62,964 nucleotides of DNA from Methylobacterium variabile (GCF_001043975.1 NZ_LABY01000046.1:1-62964); one strand, 5' to 3'; shown: positions 17,085 through 26,796, counted from the first letter of the stretch. Numbers and translations: made by a program. Notes: a model not told the origin generated them from the letters alone.

Positions 17085-17426
17085 TCACTCGGCGGGCGGG
17101 ACTTTCGGGGGAGCCGGCGGCTTGACCGCCCCGCCGACCTTCGCGGCGTCCCGGCCCCGGGCCTCGTTGCGCTGGCGCGAGGCGTCGAGCTCGGCCTCGA
17201 GCGCCTTCACCCCGGCGGCCGACTTGGCGCGGATCTCGCGAGGCGGCGCCGAGACCCCGACCGGCAGGAAGTCCCCGCCCTGGCGGCGGGACTGGGCCAC
17301 GAAGTCGGGGGCCGCCACCTCCTTGGGGCCGAATCCGGCCGACTTCGCGGCGTCGCGGACGGAGGCGCCGTCGAGGACGCAGCCGCCGACGGCGAGGCAG
17401 GCGATCAGGGGCGCGACGGCCCTCAT
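17085..17426 (-). CDS. Hypothetical lipoprotein
   Basis: A 113-residue protein. With the ATG at 17426 the N-terminus is a lipoprotein signal (MRAVAPLIACLAVGGC, lipobox AVGGC). The mature chain is Ala/Lys-rich with a predicted helix (GVKALEAELDASRQRNEARGRD) and a Pro/Lys-rich C-terminus (KPPAPPKVPP), perhaps reaching toward peptidoglycan. A start 17 codons upstream would bury the signal peptide and is less likely. No family is recognised. It is divergent from phaC with about 200 bases between them. Confidence 0.62.
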   Translation of the reverse strand: MRAVAPLIACLAVGGCVLDGASVRDAAKSAGFGPKEVAAPDFVAQSRRQGGDFLPVGVSAPPREIRAKSAAGVKALEAELDASRQRNEARGRDAAKVGGAVKPPAPPKVPPAE

Positions 17427-17623
17427 AATCGCGGAGCTGCGGGTCGGGCCGAGCGGAACAGCGGGGAACGTGGGCATGGACGTTGGGGAACCTTGCGCGA
17501 GGAAACCGTAGCGGCGAGGAAACCCGACCCGGTCATCTGGCGGAACCGGCGGTTTGGGACGATATTTTGTCGGAAAGGCGGCTCGTCACGGCGGGACGCC
17601 GCCATCGAGGGAGGAGAACGCGC

Positions 17624-19417
17624 GTGACACTTGAGAGGAGTACGGCGCCGGTCGCGGATGTGGAGGCCTTGTCGCGCAACGCAGGCCTGATGACCGAGCA
17701 GTTCAGCCGGGCGCTCGCCGCCTACGCCAAGCCCCTCGAGGAGGGCAAGCCGAACACGGCGCTGGCCGAATCGGTCACCGAGGTGGTGCGGACCCTCGGC
17801 ACCGTGGCCGAGAAGTGGTTCACCGATCCCCAAAAGGCTCTCGAGGCCCAGACCCTGATCGGCGGCCAGTTCATGGCCCTGTGGGGCTCGACCCTGCAGC
17901 GGATGCAGGGCGAGCAGGTGCCGCCCGTCGCCCTGCCCGATCCCAAGGACAAGCGCTTCGCCGCGCCCGAATGGTCGTCGAACCCGGTCTTCGACTTCCT
18001 CAAGCAGGGCTACCTGATCACTACCCGCTGGGCCGAGATCCTGGTCGACGAGGCCGAGGGGCTCGACGACCACACCCGCGCCAAGGCGCAGTTCTACGTC
18101 CGGCAGATCTCCGGCGCGCTCTCGCCGTCGAACTTCCTGGCGACCAACCCGGAGTTGATCCGCGAAACCTTCCGGGAGAACGGCGCCAACCTGGTGCGCG
18201 GCATGAAGATGCTGGCCGAGGATGTCGAGGCCGGCGGCGGCGAATTGCGCGTGCGCCAGACCGACCAGGGCCAGTTCAAGGTCGGCGTCAACATGGCGAG
18301 CACCCCCGGCGAGGTGGTGTTCCGCAACGACCTGATCGAGCTGATCCAGTACGCGCCGCAGACCGACACGGTGCTCAAGCGCCCGCTGCTGATCGTGCCG
18401 CCCTGGATCAACAAGTACTACATCCTCGATCTCAACAAGGACAAGAGCTACATCGGCTGGGCGGTGAGCCAGGGCCTGACGGTGTTCGTGATCTCGTGGG
18501 TCAACCCGGACGCGCGCCACGCGGCCAAGGACTTCGAGAGCTACATGCGCGAGGGCATCTTCGCGGCGCTGGAGGCGATCGAGCGGGCGACCGGCGAGCG
18601 GCAGGTCTCGGCTGTGGGCTACTGCGTCGGCGGCACCCTGCTCGCCGTGACCCTCGCCTACATGGCGGCGGTCGACGACGACCGCATCGCCAGCGTGACC
18701 TTCCTGACGACGCAGGTCGACTTCACCCATGCCGGCGACCTCAAGGTGTTCGTCGACGAGCCGCAGATCCGCGCGATCGAGGCCGGCATGAAGGAGCGCG
18801 GCTACCTCGAAGGCGCCAAGATGGCCAACGCCTTCAACATGCTGCGGCCGAACGACCTGATCTGGCCCTACGTCGTCAACAACTACCTGAAGGGCAAGGC
18901 GCCGCTGCCCTTCGACCTTTTGTACTGGAATTCCGACGCGACCCGGATGCCGGCCGCCAACCACTCGTTCTACCTGCGCAACTGCTACCTCGACAACAAG
19001 CTCTCCCGCGGCGAGATGGTGCTCGGCAACGTCCGCCTCGACCTCGGCAAGGTGACGATCCCGGTCTTCAACCTCGCGACGCGGGAGGACCACATCGCCC
19101 CGGCGATCTCGGTCTTCGAGGGCTGCCGCGCCTTCGGCGGCCCGGTCGACTACGTGCTGGCGGGTTCCGGCCACATCGCCGGCGTCGTCAACCCGCCGGC
19201 GAAGCCGAAGTACCAGTACTGGACCGGTGGGCCGGCCCACGGCACCCTCTCCGAGTGGATCTCCGCCGCGACCGAGCATCCGGGTTCGTGGTGGCCGTAC
19301 TGGTTCTCCTGGCTCGAGCAGCAGGACGGCGAGCGGGTGCCGGCGCGCCAGCCCGGCGGCGGGGTGCTGCCGTCGCTCGGTCAGGCGCCTGGGACCTACG
19401 TACTCGAGAAGGCGTGA
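17624..19417 (+). CDS. phaC: Class I poly(3-hydroxyalkanoate) synthase
   Basis: A 597-residue enzyme that polymerises 3-hydroxyacyl-CoA into polyhydroxyalkanoate granules. Its length fits class I (about 590-600). The GTG at 17624 follows GAGGAGAACGCGC, which fixes the start. The N-terminal PhaC_N domain is followed by the alpha/beta-hydrolase core, with [17 protein letters not shown], the lipase-like box [11 protein letters not shown] with catalytic Cys334, the Asp in [11 protein letters not shown] and the His in [14 protein letters not shown]. These are the full Cys-Asp-His triad. It stands alone here (no phaAB) and ends at a strong hairpin (19427-19453). Confidence 0.97.
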   Translation: MTLERSTAPVADVEALSRNAGLMTEQFSRALAAYAKPLEEGKPNTALAESVTEVVRTLGTVAEKWFTDPQKALEAQTLIGGQFMALWGSTLQRMQGEQVPPVALPDPKDKRFAAPEWSSNPVFDFLKQGYLITTRWAEILVDEAEGLDDHTRAKAQFYVRQISGALSPSNFLATNPELIRETFRENGANLVRGMKMLAEDVEAGGGELRVRQTDQGQFKVGVNMASTPGEVVFRNDLIELIQYAPQTDTVLKRPLLIVPPWINKYYILDLNKDKSYIGWAVSQGLTVFVISWVNPDARHAAKDFESYMREGIFAALEAIERATGERQVSAVGYCVGGTLLAVTLAYMAAVDDDRIASVTFLTTQVDFTHAGDLKVFVDEPQIRAIEAGMKERGYLEGAKMANAFNMLRPNDLIWPYVVNNYLKGKAPLPFDLLYWNSDATRMPAANHSFYLRNCYLDNKLSRGEMVLGNVRLDLGKVTIPVFNLATREDHIAPAISVFEGCRAFGGPVDYVLAGSGHIAGVVNPPAKPKYQYWTGGPAHGTLSEWISAATEHPGSWWPYWFSWLEQQDGERVPARQPGGGVLPSLGQAPGTYVLEKA

Positions 19418-19426
19418 GGTGAGGGA

Positions 19427-19453
19427 AGCCCCCGGGTAGTGATCCCGGGGGCT
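19427..19453 (+). terminator. Hairpin terminator-like structure after phaC
   Basis: AGCCCCCGGG / CCCGGGGGCT is a perfect 10-bp stem with a 7-base loop, starting 10 bases past the phaC stop. No T-tract follows, so it is an atypical terminator or a 3'-end stabiliser. Confidence 0.6.
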
Positions 19454-19504
19454 CTCATCCGAAGCGGCGTTCTGGTCGCTCGACGGCGTTGCCTCCTTCT
19501 GCGT

Positions 19505-19550
19505 CGTCACGGGGCCGCGCAGCATAACCCGGGATCCATGAACGCTGACG
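19505..19550. repeat. Single REP-like arm
   Basis: GTCACGGGGCCGCGCAGCAT followed by AACCCGGGATCCATGAACGCTGACG matches arm A of the composite repeats, with the trailing AACGCTGACG also seen, inverted, at 5775-5785. No inverted partner follows. Confidence 0.65.
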
Positions 19551-19725
19551 GATTCGGGGCGAGGCAGCAACCGGCTCATCCATTCTCAAGCGTGAGGCGT
19601 GAGTTTTATAAAATCAAACATGAGAAAATCCCTCGAATAAGCGGATCAAATCCTGGAAGTGCTTGTCGTTTAGAAATTAGTGATATTTATCTTCCATCAT
19701 GCCTCGATGTCTTGAGGTGGCAACG

Positions 19726-20343
19726 ATGGACGATCCAAGCCTTGAAGAGTGCGAGCGCGAGCGGGACGCCGATAACATCGCCTGGCTTCAACGGGCTGGG
19801 CCGGACGACTGGCATCGGGCCGCACTGGATTTTAACTGGGGGAACCCCCTTTACGTGATCGACTGGATAGTCAGGCAGGACGATTGCGATATCGCAACGG
19901 CACTGACCATCTTCTGGCTGGGTGAGCCCACCTACTTCATCGAAGAGATGCAGGCGCGGACCGGAGAGCCCGACGGGTACTCCGACCTCAATCGATCAAT
20001 CTGCGCCTACGTGGCTCACCGGGTTGCAGCTGGAGGCTATAAGCGGTCGAGGATCGCCTTCACGCCGGACGTTTTCACGAAGCAAGAGTACATGGAGCTT
20101 GTCGCCGCGGAGAAAGCTCTTGCTTGTCCGAACTTCCGCGCGCACCGCAGCCTAATCTGCAAGCGCCGCGGCCGTGAGGTCGTCAATGACAGGCCCTTCT
20201 ACGATCGATACCCGGAACGCTTTCACTGCACCGTTCTCATCGATCTGGCTCCCCCTGACTCTCGCACCGCCGCGTTGATGGCATCAGTCAGGTCGATCGA
20301 GGAGAAGACGCGGAAGTTACTTCCCGCGTGGCTCCGTAAGTGA
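19726..20343 (+). CDS. DUF4274-like protein
   Basis: A 205-residue protein. The segment ALDFNWGNPLYVIDWIVRQDDCDIATALTIFWLGEP (residues about 27-65) matches the pattern of DUF4274: a Trp-rich 'NW..' followed by 'W I .. CD . ATAL . IFW'. The rest, with FTPDVFTKQEYMELVAAEKAL and a basic C-terminus, is less clear. No signal or membrane segment is seen. The ATG at 19726 has GAGGTGG in front and is preferred to one 27 bases upstream. Base composition is visibly lower in GC than the neighbours, and the upstream DNA is AT-rich, which suggests horizontal acquisition. The family has no established role. Confidence 0.65.
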   Translation: MDDPSLEECERERDADNIAWLQRAGPDDWHRAALDFNWGNPLYVIDWIVRQDDCDIATALTIFWLGEPTYFIEEMQARTGEPDGYSDLNRSICAYVAHRVAAGGYKRSRIAFTPDVFTKQEYMELVAAEKALACPNFRAHRSLICKRRGREVVNDRPFYDRYPERFHCTVLIDLAPPDSRTAALMASVRSIEEKTRKLLPAWLRK

Positions 20344-20445
20344 GGAGGCGACGAAGAAATCAGCCACGCGACTGACGTCGGAGTCGACGCGGGGCGGCAG
20401 CGGCTCCTCGCATGGGCAAGCCGATCGAGTTTTGACCTCGGCAGC

Positions 20446-20487
20446 CATGAATCCCGGGTTCTCGCCTGCGCAGAGACCCGGGATGAC
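20446..20487. repeat. Single REP-like arm
   Basis: CATGAATCCCGGGTTCTCGC followed by CTGCGCAGAGACCCGGGATGAC is arm B of the REP-like family without a partner. It lies between the convergent DUF4274-like and FadL-type genes. Confidence 0.68.
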
Positions 20488-20529
20488 GGCCAGGCGTGAC
20501 GATGACGGCGGGATTCCGCCGCCCTCCCC

Positions 20530-21828
20530 TCAGTACTTGCGCACCAGCGGCACCGGGATCGGCGCCGGAGCCGGCGGGGTGTCCCAGCGGTACTTCAGGC
20601 CGACCGAGACGATGTCGGCGCTGGCGTCGGCGGTGGCCAGGAAGGCGAGCGGCGGGGTGTAGAGCGGCTCGCCCGGCACGATCGCGATCCGGTTGCGGCC
20701 GCCGACGGAGAACAGGTGCTGGTAGGAGACGTCGAACTGGATCTTCTCGCTGTAGCGGTAGCTCGCGCCGACCGAGGCGAAGTAGCGGTCGCCGTCGGGC
20801 AGGCGGGTCGAGCGGTTCGAGATGTCGATCGGCGACTGCTCGTAGGCGAACCCGACGCGGCCGGTCCATTGCGGGGTGAAGTCGTACTCGGCGCCGAGCG
20901 AGTAGTAGAATCCGTGCTTGTAGTTCAGCGGCAGCGCCGTCACCGGCCGGCCGAGCGCCAGCGACACGATCGCGGGCGTGCCGATCCTCGTCCAGTTGTC
21001 CCACTCGAAGCCGAAGTTCAGGCGGAAGTCCTGCGTGATCGCCTGGGTCAGGCCGACCGAGACCTTCTCGGGCGTGTTCAGGCTCGCGCGCACCTGGCCG
21101 ATGCCGAAGGCCGAGCCCTCGATCTGGTGGTTGATCGAGGAGCGGTAGCCGACGCCGACCGTGGTGCCTTCCGAGAGCCTGGCCACCACGCCGGCGGTGA
21201 AGCCCCAGCCCCAATCATCCCCCTTGAGGAACGCCGTCGGCGCGCCCGGGGTGATGCCGGTGGCCTGGCGCAGGGTGAGCTTGAAGTATTCGAGCACCGG
21301 ACCGGCCGCCACCGACAGCCAGTCGTTCACCTTGTAGCCGATCACCGGGTTGAAGTTCAGGCTGAAGATCTTCGACGAGCGGCTGTAGGTCTGGCCGGCC
21401 CAGACCGAGTTGGGCTTGGTGATCAGCCCGAACGGCGCGGCGCCGGACAGGCCGATGAACAGCTGGTCGTTGATCTGGTAGTTCGAGTAGGTCGCCGGCA
21501 GCACCGCCGCCTGGCCGATATCGCCCGAGCCGCCGAGCCCGATCAGCGGCGGGAAGGTGCCGGTCGTCGGCGTGATGGTGGCCGAGGGAGCCACCAGGGT
21601 GGCGTTGAAGTCCGAGTTCCAGCCCGGCTTCATCGTGACCACGGCCGGGTTCCAGAACATCGACGACAGGCCGCCCGAGCCTGATGCCGCGCCCGCGAAG
21701 GCCATGCCCATCGCCTGGGCGCTCTGCTCGCGCAACCCGAACGCCCCCGCCTGCGCCGCCCCGCTGGCGCCGGCCAACAGCGCCGCCGACGCGCCGGCCA
21801 GCAGCGTCGCCCTCCACAATCCCGTCAT
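20530..21828 (-). CDS. FadL/OmpP1/TodX-family outer membrane transporter
   Basis: A 432-residue outer membrane beta-barrel. The ATG at 21828 follows GAGGTCACGCC and opens a signal peptide (LLAGASAALLAGASGAAQAG). The mature N-terminus AGAFGLREQSAQAMGMAFAG and the 'SSMFWNPAVVT' segment are the family's hallmark hatch/plug region. Alternating strands follow to a C-terminus ending in VGLKYRW plus a short Pro tail. FadL relatives let hydrophobic molecules such as long-chain fatty acids or aromatic hydrocarbons cross the outer membrane. A much longer reading that starts at 22446 is not supported. It is divergent from the FAH-family gene. Confidence 0.88.
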   Translation of the reverse strand: MTGLWRATLLAGASAALLAGASGAAQAGAFGLREQSAQAMGMAFAGAASGSGGLSSMFWNPAVVTMKPGWNSDFNATLVAPSATITPTTGTFPPLIGLGGSGDIGQAAVLPATYSNYQINDQLFIGLSGAAPFGLITKPNSVWAGQTYSRSSKIFSLNFNPVIGYKVNDWLSVAAGPVLEYFKLTLRQATGITPGAPTAFLKGDDWGWGFTAGVVARLSEGTTVGVGYRSSINHQIEGSAFGIGQVRASLNTPEKVSVGLTQAITQDFRLNFGFEWDNWTRIGTPAIVSLALGRPVTALPLNYKHGFYYSLGAEYDFTPQWTGRVGFAYEQSPIDISNRSTRLPDGDRYFASVGASYRYSEKIQFDVSYQHLFSVGGRNRIAIVPGEPLYTPPLAFLATADASADIVSVGLKYRWDTPPAPAPIPVPLVRKY

Positions 21829-22210
21829 GGCGTGACCTCGACACCCAAATCCGTGCTGCGTGGCTTCGTGGCGCCCGCAACTTGGGCGGGATGATGCGGC
21901 AGCGGGCAGCCGCGACGCAATCCCGCCGCGGCGCCGGCTCGCCGCCGCCGAGTCCGATCGCGACAGGTCATCGATCGACCGATGCGTGTATATCGGGACG
22001 TGTCCGGGAATGATCCCGGCCCGATCGATGCATAGGCGTGCATAGTCGCAGTTGCCGCTGCGGCTTGCCTCCGACGGCGCCGACACGCTTTCGCCCAGAA
22101 TGTGACGAAACTGCAACGGGCGTTGCGCCCCGCCCGCGCGCGTGCCGGCTTGCGGCGGCACCGCGCGGGCGCCAATGTCCCGCCCCGCGTGGATTTCTGG
22201 GAGACGACCA
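21829..22210. other. Divergent intergenic region
   Basis: About 380 bases between the divergent FadL-type and FAH-family genes. It should contain both promoters. It has short repeats such as TGCATAGGCGTGCATAG and several CGATCGA palindromes around 21970-22045, but I cannot assign promoter boxes or a named operator. Confidence 0.4.
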
Positions 22211-23095
22211 ATGAAGCTTGTGCGCTGGGGCGAGAGCGGGGCGGAGAAACCGGGCCTCGTGGACCAGGGCGGCGCGATCCGCGATCTGTCGGGCGTGATC
22301 CGCGACATCGCCGGCCCGTTCCTCGCCGCCGACAGCCTCGAGAACTTGCGCCTGATCGATCCCGCCACCCTGCCGCAGGTTCCGGCCGGGACCCGGCTCG
22401 GCCCCTGCGTCGGCCATGTGCGCAACTTCATCGCCATCGGCCTCAACTACGCCGACCACGCCGCCGAGACCGGCTCGCCGATTCCGTCCGAGCCGATCAT
22501 CTTCAACAAGGCGCCCTCCTGCATCGTCGGCCCGAACGACGACGTGATCCTGCCCAAAGGCTCGGCCAAGACCGACTGGGAGGTCGAGCTCGCCATCGTG
22601 ATCGGCAAGCGCGCGTCCTACGTCCACGCCAACGAGGCCCTCGACTACGTCGCCGGCTACTGCGTCTGCCACGACGTCTCCGAGCGCGAGTTCCAGCTCG
22701 AGCGCGGCGGGACCTGGACCAAGGGCAAGGGCTGCCCGACCTTCGGCCCCCTCGGGCCGTGGCTCGTCACCCCGGACGAGATCGCGGACGTGCAGAACCT
22801 CGGCATGTGGCTCGACGTCGACGGCGTGCGGATGCAGACCGGCTCGACCCGCACGATGATCTTCGACTGCCGGCAGATCGTCTCGTACCTCTCGCACTTC
22901 ATGCTGCTGGAACCCGGCGACGTCATCACCACCGGCACGCCCCCGGGCGTCGGCATGGGCATGAAGCCGGCCCGCTTCCTCAAGGCCGGGGAGGTCGTCA
23001 CCCTCGGCATCGAGGGTCTGGGCGAGCAGCGCCAGACCATCGTGCCCTTCGACGACTGGACCGCCAGGGTGTCGGCCGGCCAGCCGACGAACTGA
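22211..23095 (+). CDS. Fumarylacetoacetate hydrolase (FAH) family protein
   Basis: A 294-residue FAH-superfamily enzyme. After a short N-terminal domain, it carries GLNYADHAAETG, EPIIFNKAPSCIVGPND, the metal-site strand DWEVELAIVIGKRA, GYCVCHDVSEREFQLE and TTGTPPGVGMGM. The Glu/Asp residues of these segments bind the divalent metal. Members act as acylpyruvases, hydroxyhepta-diene-dioate isomerases or ureidoglycolate lyase-like enzymes; I cannot tell which. The ATG at 22211 follows GGGAGACGACCA, so the 23 upstream codons are excluded. A response regulator gene follows 54 bases downstream. Confidence 0.88.
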   Translation: MKLVRWGESGAEKPGLVDQGGAIRDLSGVIRDIAGPFLAADSLENLRLIDPATLPQVPAGTRLGPCVGHVRNFIAIGLNYADHAAETGSPIPSEPIIFNKAPSCIVGPNDDVILPKGSAKTDWEVELAIVIGKRASYVHANEALDYVAGYCVCHDVSEREFQLERGGTWTKGKGCPTFGPLGPWLVTPDEIADVQNLGMWLDVDGVRMQTGSTRTMIFDCRQIVSYLSHFMLLEPGDVITTGTPPGVGMGMKPARFLKAGEVVTLGIEGLGEQRQTIVPFDDWTARVSAGQPTN

Positions 23096-23149
23096 GGTGA
23101 TCCGGGCCCGCGGAGTTCCGCCGCGGGCCCGAGCCGGAGGGGACGCCCC

Positions 23150-23776
23150 GTGAACGTGCTCGTCGTCGACGACCATCCGATCGTGCTGCAGGGCTGCCGC
23201 CGGGTGCTGGAGGATGCCGGCGTCGGGACGGTGCACGAGGCCACCGGCATCGCCGCCGGCTACCGCTGCTTCCGCCGCCACCGGCCCGAGATCGTGGTGG
23301 CCGACCTCACCTTCCAGGGCGCGTCCCTGAGCGGCCTCGCCCTGATCCGGCGCATCCGGACGGTGGCGCCGCGGACCCGGATCCTGGTCTTCAGCATGCA
23401 CGACGATCCGGAGATCGTCGCCCGCGCCTTCGAGAGCGGCGCGGCCGGCTACGTCCTGAAGGACACCGCCTCGGCGGAGCTGCACCTCGCCTTCGAGCGG
23501 GTCCGCGACGGCGGCACCTACGTCGCGCCCTCCCTCGCCGTCGAGGTCACCTGGTTGCGGCGCGAGGCGCCGGCCGTCGCTCCCCTCACCCCGCGCGAGC
23601 GGCAGATCCTCGAGCGCCTCGGCGCAGGCCGCTCCCACGGGGCGATCGCCGAGGAGCTCGGCCTGAGCTACAAGACCATCGCCAATGCCTGCACGCAGAT
23701 GCGCCGCAAGCTCGGCGCCCGCACCCTCGCCGACCTGATCCGCATCGCCCTGCGGGAGTCGGCGCGGGCCTCGTGA
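23150..23776 (+). CDS. NarL/FixJ-type response regulator
   Basis: A 208-residue two-component regulator. The receiver domain has the acidic pair VVDDH (Asp7, Asp8), the phospho-acceptor Asp52 in VVADLTF, the Ser in VFSMHDD and the Lys in YVLKDTA. A LuxR-type helix-turn-helix ends the protein (LTPRERQILERLGAGRSHGAI, then LSYKTIANACTQMRRKL). The GTG at 23150 follows GGAGGGGAC. No kinase gene is adjacent. The closest kinase in the window is the HisKA_2 protein about 11 kb away, so its partner is unknown. Confidence 0.92.
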   Translation: MNVLVVDDHPIVLQGCRRVLEDAGVGTVHEATGIAAGYRCFRRHRPEIVVADLTFQGASLSGLALIRRIRTVAPRTRILVFSMHDDPEIVARAFESGAAGYVLKDTASAELHLAFERVRDGGTYVAPSLAVEVTWLRREAPAVAPLTPRERQILERLGAGRSHGAIAEELGLSYKTIANACTQMRRKLGARTLADLIRIALRESARAS

Positions 23777-23988
23777 CCCGGCGCAGCCGCGGAACCTTGG
23801 CCGCACCGTGGCGCCGGTGCGCCGCGCGGCTCGACCTGCGAAATCAGTTAACGAATGTAAATGCCGCCCAGACGTGAAACAAACATCGCCGAAGATACGC
23901 GAGAAGATCTCGATTTTCACTGTTCCATAATGTCGCCTTGTTCCGTTTTATGTTGCACCGCGTCAAAGCAACAAAACGGGAATGCGAA

Positions 23989-24354
23989 ATGGTTTCGAAG
24001 GCAAAGCTGGCGATCATTGGTCTCGTGGCGGCGGGTGCCGTCGGTGTGACGCTACAAGCCAGCACGCCCGCCGAAGCCCAGTCCGGCGGCGCCTCTTGGT
24101 ACGGCCCCGGATTTCAGGGCCGGCGCACTGCGAATGGCGAGCGCTTCAACACGCACGCCTTCACGGCGGCGCATCGCCGCCTCCCCTTCGGCACGCGGGT
24201 GCGGGTCACCAACACGGCGAACGGCCGCTCGGTGGTGGTGCGCATCAACGACCGCGGGCCCTATGTCGGCGGCCGCGTGATCGACCTGTCCCAGGCCTCG
24301 GCTCGGGCGATCGGCATGTCGGGCGTCGCCCGGGTGCGCGTCAGTCGTCTCTGA
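23989..24354 (+). CDS. rlpA: RlpA-like septal/cell-wall protein (DPBB domain)
   Basis: A 121-residue exported protein. It has a signal peptide ([18 protein letters not shown]...AEAQ) and one double-psi beta-barrel domain: [48 protein letters not shown] and [14 protein letters not shown]. These match RlpA, whose Asp in NDRGP and Glu in ANGE are linked to lytic transglycosylase activity on denuded glycan. The C-terminal SPOR domain of E. coli RlpA is absent, so this is a short form. The ATG at 23989 puts a proper basic n-region before the hydrophobic core. Upstream DNA is unusually AT-rich. Confidence 0.85.
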   Translation: MVSKAKLAIIGLVAAGAVGVTLQASTPAEAQSGGASWYGPGFQGRRTANGERFNTHAFTAAHRRLPFGTRVRVTNTANGRSVVVRINDRGPYVGGRVIDLSQASARAIGMSGVARVRVSRL

Positions 24355-24379
24355 GCGCGTCCGCGACGCCGACGCGGCC

Positions 24380-24437
24380 CCGGCTGCCCGGACATCCGCG
24401 ATCGCGAGCGCGCACGGCGCGGAGGTCCGGGCCGGCT
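24380..24437 (+). terminator. Candidate stem-loop after rlpA-like gene
   Basis: CCGGCTGCCCGGACATCCGCG pairs imperfectly with GCGCGGAGGTCCGGGCCGG across a roughly 16-base loop, starting about 25 bases past the stop codon. There is no T-tract. It is a plausible 3'-end structure, but weakly supported in DNA this GC-rich. Confidence 0.3.
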
Positions 24438-24633
24438 CAGTCGAGACGTAGTCGAGGGCCGCGCCGGACGGGGCCGGCGAGGCTATCGCCCGTCGCGATT
24501 GCAGGATTTTCCTAACAGGATCATGCTTTCGTCCCCCGGGTCGCCGAGGCCGCCGAACGGCCGAGGCAACCCAATGCGGCCAGAGTTCTCTGGCACGTGC
24601 CTGCCCGAACCCGCTCTCTCTTGGAGGAACATC

Positions 24634-24873
24634 TTGCTCCTGCGCTCCACCCTCATCCTCGTCCTGACGACGGGCGCCGCCCTCGCCGAGCCGGTCGTGG
24701 CCGACCGCGCGGTGCTCAAGCAGTACTGCACCGGCGATTACCTGACCTATTGCGGCAACCTCGCGCCGGACGGGCCGGAGGTGCAGGCCTGCTTCCGCCA
24801 GAACAAGGCCAAGCTGTCGCCGAACTGCCAGGCGGCGATCGCGAGCTACGTCAAGGCCCAGCGGAAGGGCTGA
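24634..24873 (+). CDS. Small exported cysteine-containing protein
   Basis: A 79-residue protein. I place the start at the TTG at 24634 because GGAGG lies 6 bases upstream and a signal peptide begins at once (LLLRSTLILVLTTGAALA-EP). The mature part has four cysteines (LKQYCTGDYLTYCGNL, VQACFRQNKAKLSPNCQAAI), the pattern of the small Cys-rich-repeat periplasmic proteins common in Methylobacterium and Bradyrhizobium, which carry 'C..D...YC.....G....ACL..N...LS..C'. Function is unknown. A longer reading from 24499 has no ribosome site and would hide the signal peptide. Confidence 0.7.
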   Translation: MLLRSTLILVLTTGAALAEPVVADRAVLKQYCTGDYLTYCGNLAPDGPEVQACFRQNKAKLSPNCQAAIASYVKAQRKG

Positions 24874-25320
24874 GAGCGCCGGCAGGCGCGGTTCCGGCGG
24901 CTTCGGCCGCCGGGCCGGAAGGATCCCGGGCCCGCCGGAGCCGATCCCAGTTTTCCATCGGCCGCGAAATAATCGCCCGCCTCAGGCCCCGCCGGCGGGC
25001 GGGCCTGCTGCAAGGTCAGGATGGACCTCGCGTCCGGCTCAAGTGTTCCAGCGTGCCGGTCGCGCATGGGCGCCGATCCGATTGTGCGGCTAGTCGCTGC
25101 CCGAACTCGGCGCGCTGCCGCGACAGCAAGGAAGCAGTTTCGGTCTTGCTCAAGGTCCGTTCGCGCCGGCATTCGGGCAGCCGCGGTGCTCTTTAATATT
25201 ATCTAGCTTACTCTAGGTATATATTCATATTCGATGTTGTCCGAGGAAGGGTCTAACTCTTCATTTTTCCCTAATCTTCTCACGGCATCGTGCGAGCAGA
25301 CGCCGCAAGAGGCTGCAACC
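24874..25320. other. Intergenic region with AT-rich promoter-like segment
   Basis: About 450 bases. The left half holds GC-rich inverted sequence (GCCCGCC...GGCGGGCGGGC near 24975-25000). The right part (25190-25245) is strikingly AT-rich for this genome (TTTAATATTATCTAGCTTAC, TAGGTATATATTCATATTCG) and is the likely promoter of the chemoreceptor. No gene is supported. Confidence 0.45.
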
Positions 25321-26796
25321 GTGTCCCTCCTCCACTCGAATCGCGCCGCGCTGCTCGCGGCCGTGGACCGATCCCAAGGCCGGATCGAGTTCGACCTCAC
25401 CGGGACGATCCTGGACGCGAATGCCTGTTTCCTCGACGTGATCGGCTACACCCTCGACGAGATCCGGGGCCGCCATCACAGCATGCTGGTGCCGCCGGCC
25501 GAACGCGAGGGCGCGGATTACACCGCCTTCTGGGAGAACCTGCGCCAGGGCCGGTTCGAGGCCCGGGAATTCCGCCGGATCGGCAAGGGCGGACGGGTCG
25601 TCTGGATCCAGGCCACCTACAACCCGGTGCTCGACCGGCGCGGCCAGCCGGTGCGGATCGTGAAGCTCGCCTCCGACATCACCGCGCGCAAGGAGCGCGA
25701 CGCCTACAACGAGGGGCAGATCGCGGCCCTCGACCGTTCGCAGGCGGTGGTCCACTTCACCCCGGACGGCCGGATCACAGAGGCCAACCCGAACTTCCTC
25801 GCGGTGATGGGCTACACCCGCGACGAGGTGGTGGGACGCCACCACAGCCTCTTCGTCCCTGAGGCCGAGCGGGGAAGCGCCGAGTACGCCGCGTTCTGGC
25901 AAGGTCTGGCGGCGGGCGGCTACCGGGCCGGCGAGTTCCATCGCGTCGCCAAGGGCGGCCGCGACGTGTGGATCTTCGGCGCCTACAACCCGGTGCTCGA
26001 CGCCGAGGGCAAGCCCTGCGCGGTGGTGAAGTTCGCCACCGACATCACGCAGCGGGTGCTCGACCGCGAGCGTCGTGCCGCCGGCCAGCGCGCCATCGAG
26101 GCGGACATCGCGGCGATCACGGTGGCGGTCTCCGAGGTGTCGGGCCAGGCCCGCGCCACCACCGAGCAGACGGTCCAGACCTCCGGCAACGTCGAGGCGG
26201 TCGCCGCCGGCACGGAGGAGTTCGCCGCCTCGATCGCCGAGCTCGGCCGCCACGCCTCGGAGGCCCGCCAGGCCTCCGACGAGGCGGTGCGCAAGGCCCA
26301 GGACGCCGGCAGCATCGTCGCGAGCCTGACCCAGGCGGCCGACCGGATCGGGGAGGCGGTGTCGCTGATCCGCTCGATCGCCGACCAGACCAACCTGCTC
26401 GCGCTCAACGCCACCATCGAGGCCGCCCGCGCCGGCGCCGCCGGCAAGGGGTTCGCGGTCGTCGCCGCCGAGGTCAAGGCCCTCGCCGGCCAGTCGGCCC
26501 GGGCCACCCAGGAGATCGGCACGCAGATCAACGCCGTGCAGGGCGCGACCTCCGAGGCGGTCACCGCGATCGAGGCGATCGTCGCGGCGATCGGCTACGT
26601 CAGCGAGATCTCCGTCGGGGTGTCCTCCGCCATCACCCAGCAGGCCGCGGTGACCCGCGACATGTCGGTCAACATGCAGGACGCCGCCCACAGCGTCGCG
26701 TCGATGCGCCGGAGCATGGAGCGGATCACCGGATCGGCCGGCGAGGTCGACGCCTCGATCCGCAAGGTGGCGCAGGCCGCACGGGCGCTGCTCTGA
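25321..26796 (+). CDS. Soluble PAS-PAS methyl-accepting chemotaxis protein
   Basis: A 491-residue chemoreceptor with no membrane segment. Two tandem PAS domains (about residues 8-120 and 130-245) repeat the same core: 'DRSQ..I.F...G.I..AN..FL.VMGYT.DE..GRHHS.FVP'. They probably bind a cofactor such as haem or flavin. The MCP signalling domain follows, with the hairpin tip [21 protein letters not shown] at about residue 352. The GTG at 25321 has AGAGG in front. An ATG at 25234 would add 29 residues but has no ribosome site. It should couple to CheA/CheW and sense an intracellular redox or energy cue. Confidence 0.9.
   Translation: MSLLHSNRAALLAAVDRSQGRIEFDLTGTILDANACFLDVIGYTLDEIRGRHHSMLVPPAEREGADYTAFWENLRQGRFEAREFRRIGKGGRVVWIQATYNPVLDRRGQPVRIVKLASDITARKERDAYNEGQIAALDRSQAVVHFTPDGRITEANPNFLAVMGYTRDEVVGRHHSLFVPEAERGSAEYAAFWQGLAAGGYRAGEFHRVAKGGRDVWIFGAYNPVLDAEGKPCAVVKFATDITQRVLDRERRAAGQRAIEADIAAITVAVSEVSGQARATTEQTVQTSGNVEAVAAGTEEFAASIAELGRHASEARQASDEAVRKAQDAGSIVASLTQAADRIGEAVSLIRSIADQTNLLALNATIEAARAGAAGKGFAVVAAEVKALAGQSARATQEIGTQINAVQGATSEAVTAIEAIVAAIGYVSEISVGVSSAITQQAAVTRDMSVNMQDAAHSVASMRRSMERITGSAGEVDASIRKVAQAARALL

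Larger units (their letters stand above)
19418..19725. other. Intergenic stretch with repeat arm and AT-rich segment
   Basis: This holds the phaC hairpin, a single REP-like arm (19505-19550) and then an AT-rich segment (about 19600-19700, with TTTTATAAAATC and AATTAGTGATATTTAT) that stands out from the roughly 70% GC surroundings. The AT-rich part is the likely promoter region of the next gene. Confidence 0.5.

Noticed and set aside
22102..23100. Alternative long plus-strand frame across the FAH-family gene
   Set aside because: Arg-rich shadow. The FAH motifs lie in the other frame, starting at 22211.
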